Part shown: positions 60,180-64,000 of the stretch, piece by piece
Layout of the letters: each line of letters opens with the position of its first letter
How positions within the stretch are numbered: the first letter of the stretch is position 1
Assembly: GCA_020628375.1 (NCBI GenBank)
Contig: JAHDFD010000002.1
Location: 62,001-126,000 of the forward strand
Reading direction: 5' to 3'
Origin: Chitinophagales bacterium
Lineage (GTDB): Bacteria > Bacteroidota > Bacteroidia > Chitinophagales > UBA2359
DNA length: 64,000 bases
Position numbers and translations under genes: made by a program
Notes under the pieces: model-generated
Seen by the model: only the letters and a program-made list of their open reading frames with translations
What the model was told of the DNA's origin: nothing
Database searches by the model: none

Positions 60180-61406
60180 TTATGAAGCTAGTTTCAAACG
60201 CTTTAATCGCGAATGGCTGATCATTGACTCTGCGTAATCTTCATCAACGATAAACTCCTTTACACCTTCTTCAGAAGGTAATTCATACATAGCATCTGTA
60301 AGAATAGCCTCGCAAATTGAACGTAAACCACGTGCTCCCAATCCGAATTTAACCGCCTGATCTACTATATAATCAACTGCTTTATCTTTAAACTCAAGAC
60401 GAATGCCTTCAATAGCAAATAGCTTTTGATACTGTTTTACCAGTGCATTTCTTGGTTCTGTTAAAATACGTTTTAAAGCAGTTCTGTCAAGTGGCTTCAA
60501 ATAAGTAACAACCGGTAAACGACCGATCAATTCAGGAATTAAACCAAAACCTTTTAAATCCTGTGGATTCACAAATTCTAACAATCGTTCTTTTTCAACC
60601 GCATCGTCTCCCCTATTCACACCAAAACCGATAATATTGGTTTTCAAACGCTGAGCTATCGTTCTTTCAATTCCATCGAAAGCACCTCCACAAATAAACA
60701 AGATATTGCTAGTGTTTACCTTTATCATTTTAGCGTCTGGGTGTTTACGACCTCCTTGTGGTGGAACAAGCACCTCTGTACCTTCTAATAATTTAAGCAT
60801 TGCCTGCTGAACACCTTCACCAGAAACATCACGTGTAATAGAAGGGTTATCGCTTTTTCTGGCAATCTTATCTATTTCATCAATATAGATAATTCCTTTC
60901 TGAGCTGCATCTACATTATAATCGCATACCTGTAATAAGCGAGAAAGAATACTTTCTACATCTTCTCCTACGTAACCAGCTTCAGTAAACACTGTTGCAT
61001 CAACAATAGTGAATGGCACTTTTAAATAACGAGCAATTGACTTTGCCAATAAGGTTTTACCGGTTCCGGTATTGCCAACCAATACAATATTGGATTTTTC
61101 AATTTCTACATCGTCTTCAAAAGCCTGATTCAATCTCTTGTAATGATTATAAACGGCTACAGATAATACTTTTTTGGCATCATCCTGCCCTATAACATAC
61201 TGATCGAGAAATTCTTTAAGGTGTTTAGGCTTAAGGAATTTAGGAGTATCAAAATTGAACTGTCGTTTACCAAAACCCAATTCTTCTTCAATTATTTCCT
61301 GAGCTTGATCTACACAATTTTCACATATGTATCCTTCATTTCCTGCAATCAGAATTAATACTTCGTCTTTTCGACGCCCACAAAAAGTGCAACTTTGTTG
61401 TCTCAT
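60180..61406 (-). CDS. clpX: ATP-dependent Clp protease ATP-binding subunit ClpX
   Basis: A 408-residue unfoldase of usual length. The N-terminal zinc finger has Cys6, Cys9, Cys28 and Cys31. Walker A is GNTGTGKT near 111-118, the pore loop is GYVGED near 145, and Walker B is [17 protein letters not shown] near 170. The RKH-type segment [10 protein letters not shown] and sensor 2 GARGLRSI follow. It recognises tagged substrates and feeds them into ClpP. The order tig, clpP, clpX on one strand is the usual one, but a hairpin lies between clpP and clpX here. Confidence 0.97.
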   Translation of the reverse strand: MRQQSCTFCGRRKDEVLILIAGNEGYICENCVDQAQEIIEEELGFGKRQFNFDTPKFLKPKHLKEFLDQYVIGQDDAKKVLSVAVYNHYKRLNQAFEDDVEIEKSNIVLVGNTGTGKTLLAKSIARYLKVPFTIVDATVFTEAGYVGEDVESILSRLLQVCDYNVDAAQKGIIYIDEIDKIARKSDNPSITRDVSGEGVQQAMLKLLEGTEVLVPPQGGRKHPDAKMIKVNTSNILFICGGAFDGIERTIAQRLKTNIIGFGVNRGDDAVEKERLLEFVNPQDLKGFGLIPELIGRLPVVTYLKPLDRTALKRILTEPRNALVKQYQKLFAIEGIRLEFKDKAVDYIVDQAVKFGLGARGLRSICEAILTDAMYELPSEEGVKEFIVDEDYAESMISHSRLKRLKLAS

Positions 61407-61498
61407 TATAATTTATGTAACGAATTAAGGAAATTCCTTTGTATATCTTAAAGCTACAAAACGAATTTCAAGCCAAAATTAAAACTTTGGGAATAAAA

Positions 61499-61531
61499 AA
61501 AGAGTCATTCCTTTGTAAGAAACGACCCTTT
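61499..61531 (-). terminator. Hairpin between clpP and clpX
   Basis: AAAGAGTC at 61499-61506 and GACCCTTT at 61524-61531 pair with one mismatch. On the minus strand the structure follows the clpP stop by about 22 bases and ends in a run of seven T, so it resembles an intrinsic terminator or attenuator upstream of clpX. Confidence 0.6.
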
Positions 61532-61552
61532 CTTAAATTTTAAGGAATTAAA

Positions 61553-62242
61553 TTATGCTTTACGTTCTAAAACTTCATCTACTAAGCCATATTCTTTAGC
61601 TTCCTCTCCCTGCATCCAGTAATCTCTGTCAGAATCTTTCTCGATCTTTTCATAAGCTTGTCCTGTGTGCTTAACAAAAATTTCGTATAATTCTTTCTGC
61701 ATTTTTTTGATCAACTGGTAAGAAATTTCCATATCAGAAACCTGCCCCTGCATTCCGCCTAAAGGCTGATGAATCATAATACGGCTATGCTTTAAACAAG
61801 AACGCTTTCCTTTTGAACCGGCTGCCAATAAAACTGCCCCAAACGAAGCTGCTAAACCTGTACAGATCGTTGCAACATCGGGTGCAATATATTGCATAGT
61901 ATCATAAATACCCAATCCGGCAATTACAGAACCACCAGGACTGTTGATATACATAGAAACATCACTATTAGGATCAACTGATTCTAAGAATAGTAATTGT
62001 GCCTGAACAACATTTGCTGTATAATCAGTTACCGGAACACCAAAAAAGATAATTCTATCCATCATCAAACGGGAGAAAACATCCATTTGAGCAATGTTCA
62101 GTTTTCTTTCTTCAATGATTGCCGGTGTAAATGCTTGTGGCAAAGCTTGAGTATTCAAGCCCTCCATGTACTTATCGATGTGAATACCACCAAGACCTTG
62201 GTCTTTGATAGCAAATTTTCTGAATTCTTTACTGTTGTACAT
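61553..62242 (-). CDS. clpP: ATP-dependent Clp protease proteolytic subunit ClpP
   Basis: A 229-residue serine protease with the full triad: Ser133 in GLAASFGAVLLAAG, His158 in RIMIHQPLGG and Asp207 in EKDSDRDYW, at the spacing of the Escherichia coli enzyme (25 and 49 residues). The N-terminal 40 residues form an extension typical of Bacteroidota ClpP and may be removed. The oxyanion strand YINSPGGSVIAGLGIYDTM is intact. It forms the tetradecameric chamber that works with ClpX. The gene starts 48 bases after tig. Confidence 0.97.
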   Translation of the reverse strand: MYNSKEFRKFAIKDQGLGGIHIDKYMEGLNTQALPQAFTPAIIEERKLNIAQMDVFSRLMMDRIIFFGVPVTDYTANVVQAQLLFLESVDPNSDVSMYINSPGGSVIAGLGIYDTMQYIAPDVATICTGLAASFGAVLLAAGSKGKRSCLKHSRIMIHQPLGGMQGQVSDMEISYQLIKKMQKELYEIFVKHTGQAYEKIEKDSDRDYWMQGEEAKEYGLVDEVLERKA

Positions 62243-62290
62243 AAAAATTTTTCTTTAGAACAAGAAGCTAAATTACACTAAAATAGTTCA

Positions 62291-63694
62291 TTAAGCCTGT
62301 GCCTCATTCGCTTCTTTAACAATTTTTTCATATTCCTCAGAACTCACCACTTTTTCTTCTTTAGCAAGAATCTCATTCAGCGATGCGAAAATCTTATCGT
62401 CTAATATTTTCATGAAAGCCTGTTCCACGTATTGGCGATCACCTTTCATCTGATTCACAAAACCATCAACGCTATCTGGATTTGCCAATAATTGTGGCGC
62501 ATACTGCATTAACTGACGTTGTACATCACTTCTAATGAAGCCATCTAATTCTTCGTTTTCAACTTTCAATTCTTTATCAGTTGCTATTTTAGAACGAATT
62601 AGATTCCACTTAGTCGCTTGTTGATATTGTGTAAATTGCTTTTCAAATTCAGCTTGAGGTATTGGTTGCTCTTGTGTAGCTGAAAAGAACTTCATAAGGA
62701 AATCAGAAGGTAAATTAACGCTAGTACTTTCCATAACAGCATTTACAAAATCGTTATGTAAATGTTGTTGAGTATAATAATCGTTTGCCGCTTCTATTTC
62801 TTCCTTTATTTTAGCCCTGAAATCTGCTTCTGTCTCAGCTTCTCCTATACCCAAAACTTTTGCAAAGAAATCCTGATCCAGTTCAGCCGGAGTAACTCTT
62901 GCAATCTTATTAAGTGTAACTTCAAACTTTTTCTGTAAATCGGGGTACTCTTCTTCGTTCACCATTAAAATATATCGAAGTATTTCTTCTTTCTCTTTGC
63001 TGATAGCTGCAAAAACATCGATCTTTTTAGACTTACCAATAGCCAAGCCAATTAAGGCTTCCTGACCTTTTTCTGTAAGCATATCGGTTGCCACTATATT
63101 CTCACGAATAATTGGTTCACGAACATCTTCCTGCTCTCTCATTTTTTTAGGGAATACCTCTTCAAATTTCAGATAAAGGTTATCTCCATCTTCAGCTTTG
63201 GCATCTTCCTCTAAGGTATTTTGTAAACCGTGTCTTTTTCGTAGTTTTTCAACTTCAGAATCTATATTCTCATCGTTGGCCAATACTTTATATTCTGTAA
63301 ATACTCTGTCGCTATCATTTAAAAGCGGAATATCAAAATCAGGGCTTAAACCTAATTCGTAAGAAAATTCGTATTCACTTGGAAACTTAATATCCATAAT
63401 TGGCCAGGCATCACCCATTGCTAAAGGCTGACCTAATACCTTCAGTTTTTCTTCCTTAATGAAATCCTGCAATTTGTGCGCAAGCATTTGGTTTACTTCC
63501 TCGTGCATGATTTCAGTACCGTGCATTTTCTTGATTATTGCCGGTGGAACTTTACCGGGTCTGAAACCCTTGATACTCGCTTTTTTACCATAGCGTTTAA
63601 GCGCTTGATTTACTTTTCCCCAATAATCTTCTTTAGCTAAACTAATTGTAATTTTTTCGTGATAATCGGCAAGTGTTTCTCTCGTAATGTTCAC
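62291..63694 (-). CDS. tig: Trigger factor (ribosome-associated chaperone)
   Basis: A 467-residue protein of normal size. The ribosome-binding loop signature GFRPGKVPPAIIKKMHG lies at about 43-59. The middle PPIase-like domain (about 160-250) is poorly conserved, as in other Bacteroidota trigger factors, which often lack the FKBP active-site residues. The helical arms follow (DFFAKVLGIGEAETEADFRA, PSDFLMKFFSATQEQ) and end in a charged tail EEYEKIVKEANEAQA. It binds nascent chains at the ribosome exit. It begins the tig-clpP-clpX unit. Confidence 0.95.
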   Translation of the reverse strand: MNITRETLADYHEKITISLAKEDYWGKVNQALKRYGKKASIKGFRPGKVPPAIIKKMHGTEIMHEEVNQMLAHKLQDFIKEEKLKVLGQPLAMGDAWPIMDIKFPSEYEFSYELGLSPDFDIPLLNDSDRVFTEYKVLANDENIDSEVEKLRKRHGLQNTLEEDAKAEDGDNLYLKFEEVFPKKMREQEDVREPIIRENIVATDMLTEKGQEALIGLAIGKSKKIDVFAAISKEKEEILRYILMVNEEEYPDLQKKFEVTLNKIARVTPAELDQDFFAKVLGIGEAETEADFRAKIKEEIEAANDYYTQQHLHNDFVNAVMESTSVNLPSDFLMKFFSATQEQPIPQAEFEKQFTQYQQATKWNLIRSKIATDKELKVENEELDGFIRSDVQRQLMQYAPQLLANPDSVDGFVNQMKGDRQYVEQAFMKILDDKIFASLNEILAKEEKVVSSEEYEKIVKEANEAQA

Positions 63695-63754
63695 TTAGAA
63701 TTTTTTATTTGGTAAGAAATATAGGCAACAGTTGTGTACTGTTCTAAAAGAAAG

Positions 63755-63836
63755 TGCGGGTAGAGGGAGTCGAACCCCCACGCCGTGAAGCACTAGATCC
63801 TAAATCTAGCGTGTCTACCAATTCCACCATACCCGC
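63755..63836 (-). tRNA. tRNA-Leu(UAG)
   Basis: The minus strand reads GCGGGTATGGTGGAATTGGT in the acceptor/D region and folds into a cloverleaf with a long variable arm typical of class II tRNA. The anticodon loop is TTTAGGA with anticodon TAG at 63800-63802, so it reads Leu codons CUN. The T loop GGTTCGACTCC and acceptor CTACCCGC match GCGGGTA. The CCA end is not encoded (the discriminator A is followed by CTTTC). It is 60 bases upstream of tig on the same strand. Confidence 0.97.
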
Positions 63837-63919
63837 AAAAAAGGAGTGCAAATTTAGTACAAAGAATTAATAATTGTAAGTTTTAATCAAATAAAATTCC
63901 ATCAATATTTAAAATTTAT

Positions 63920-63949
63920 ACAAAAGAAAAAGGGAGACCAAAATCTCCC
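63920..63949 (-). terminator. Intrinsic terminator of a gene to the right of the window
   Basis: GGGAGA at 63932-63937 pairs with TCTCCC at 63944-63949. On the minus strand it ends in TTTTTCTTTT, so it probably ends a transcript that enters from beyond base 64000. The region 63837-64000 has no gene otherwise. Confidence 0.65.
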
Positions 63950-64000
63950 CTTCAAAACATCCAACCTAAACTTTAATCTTTTAGTTCAATTATTATTAAA

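Overview
The window reads as a chromosomal segment of a low-GC, probably marine Bacteroidota species of the Cytophagales/Flavobacteriia type. The evidence is type IX secretion (T9SS) C-terminal sorting domains of both type A and type B, many short lipoproteins, outer-membrane beta-barrels, the tig-clpP-clpX order, and A/T-rich leaders without strong Shine-Dalgarno sites. No phage, integrase, transposase gene or CRISPR array was seen. The one RNA gene is tRNA-Leu(UAG) near the right end.

Layout. 1-6.8 kb is an extracytoplasmic redox region. A forward operon holds a 5'-truncated NHL propeller, a T9SS-sorted MbnP-like protein and two MauG/MbnH-type diheme peroxidase lipoproteins. Facing it on the minus strand are an SO2930-type diheme cytochrome lipoprotein and its usual partner, a parallel beta-helix lipoprotein. 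6.9-15.4 kb holds a small membrane protein, CsaA, an SSS-family symporter, a helical protein of unknown role, an RsbW-like kinase and a giant DUF4175 coiled-coil membrane protein. 15.8-22.1 kb is a probable four-gene cell-envelope operon ending in a clear terminator. Its second gene is a 974-residue protein with His/Met-rich and metallothionein-like Cys-rich segments.

22.1-46.1 kb is an accessory island, nearly all on the plus strand. It contains a SUKH (SMI1/KNR4) plus DcrB-like fusion, two leucine-rich-repeat proteins, two lipoproteins (one NlpC/P60-like), a DUF805 protein, a 925-residue multidomain protein and two tandem paralogues of about 1450 residues built as WGR, degenerate WGR, ankyrin repeats and PQQ-like propeller. 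These families are typical of immunity-gene clusters, and I read the island as a possible immunity or conflict-related locus, although no toxin gene is visible. It is rich in small repeats: palindromic arrays before three genes, an 8-bp tandem repeat directly before an LRR gene, and a palindrome inserted in frame into both WGR genes.

46.1-64 kb is mostly housekeeping: Uma2 and NTF2-like proteins, a T9SS type B lectin-like protein with six Cys-rich repeats, TPR proteins, pdhA, recF-dciA, an acyl-CoA synthetase, recN, clpX, clpP, tig and tRNA-Leu. Several convergent intergenic gaps are filled by short dispersed repeats with terminal inverted repeats. All functional names rest on reading motifs by eye; no database search was possible.
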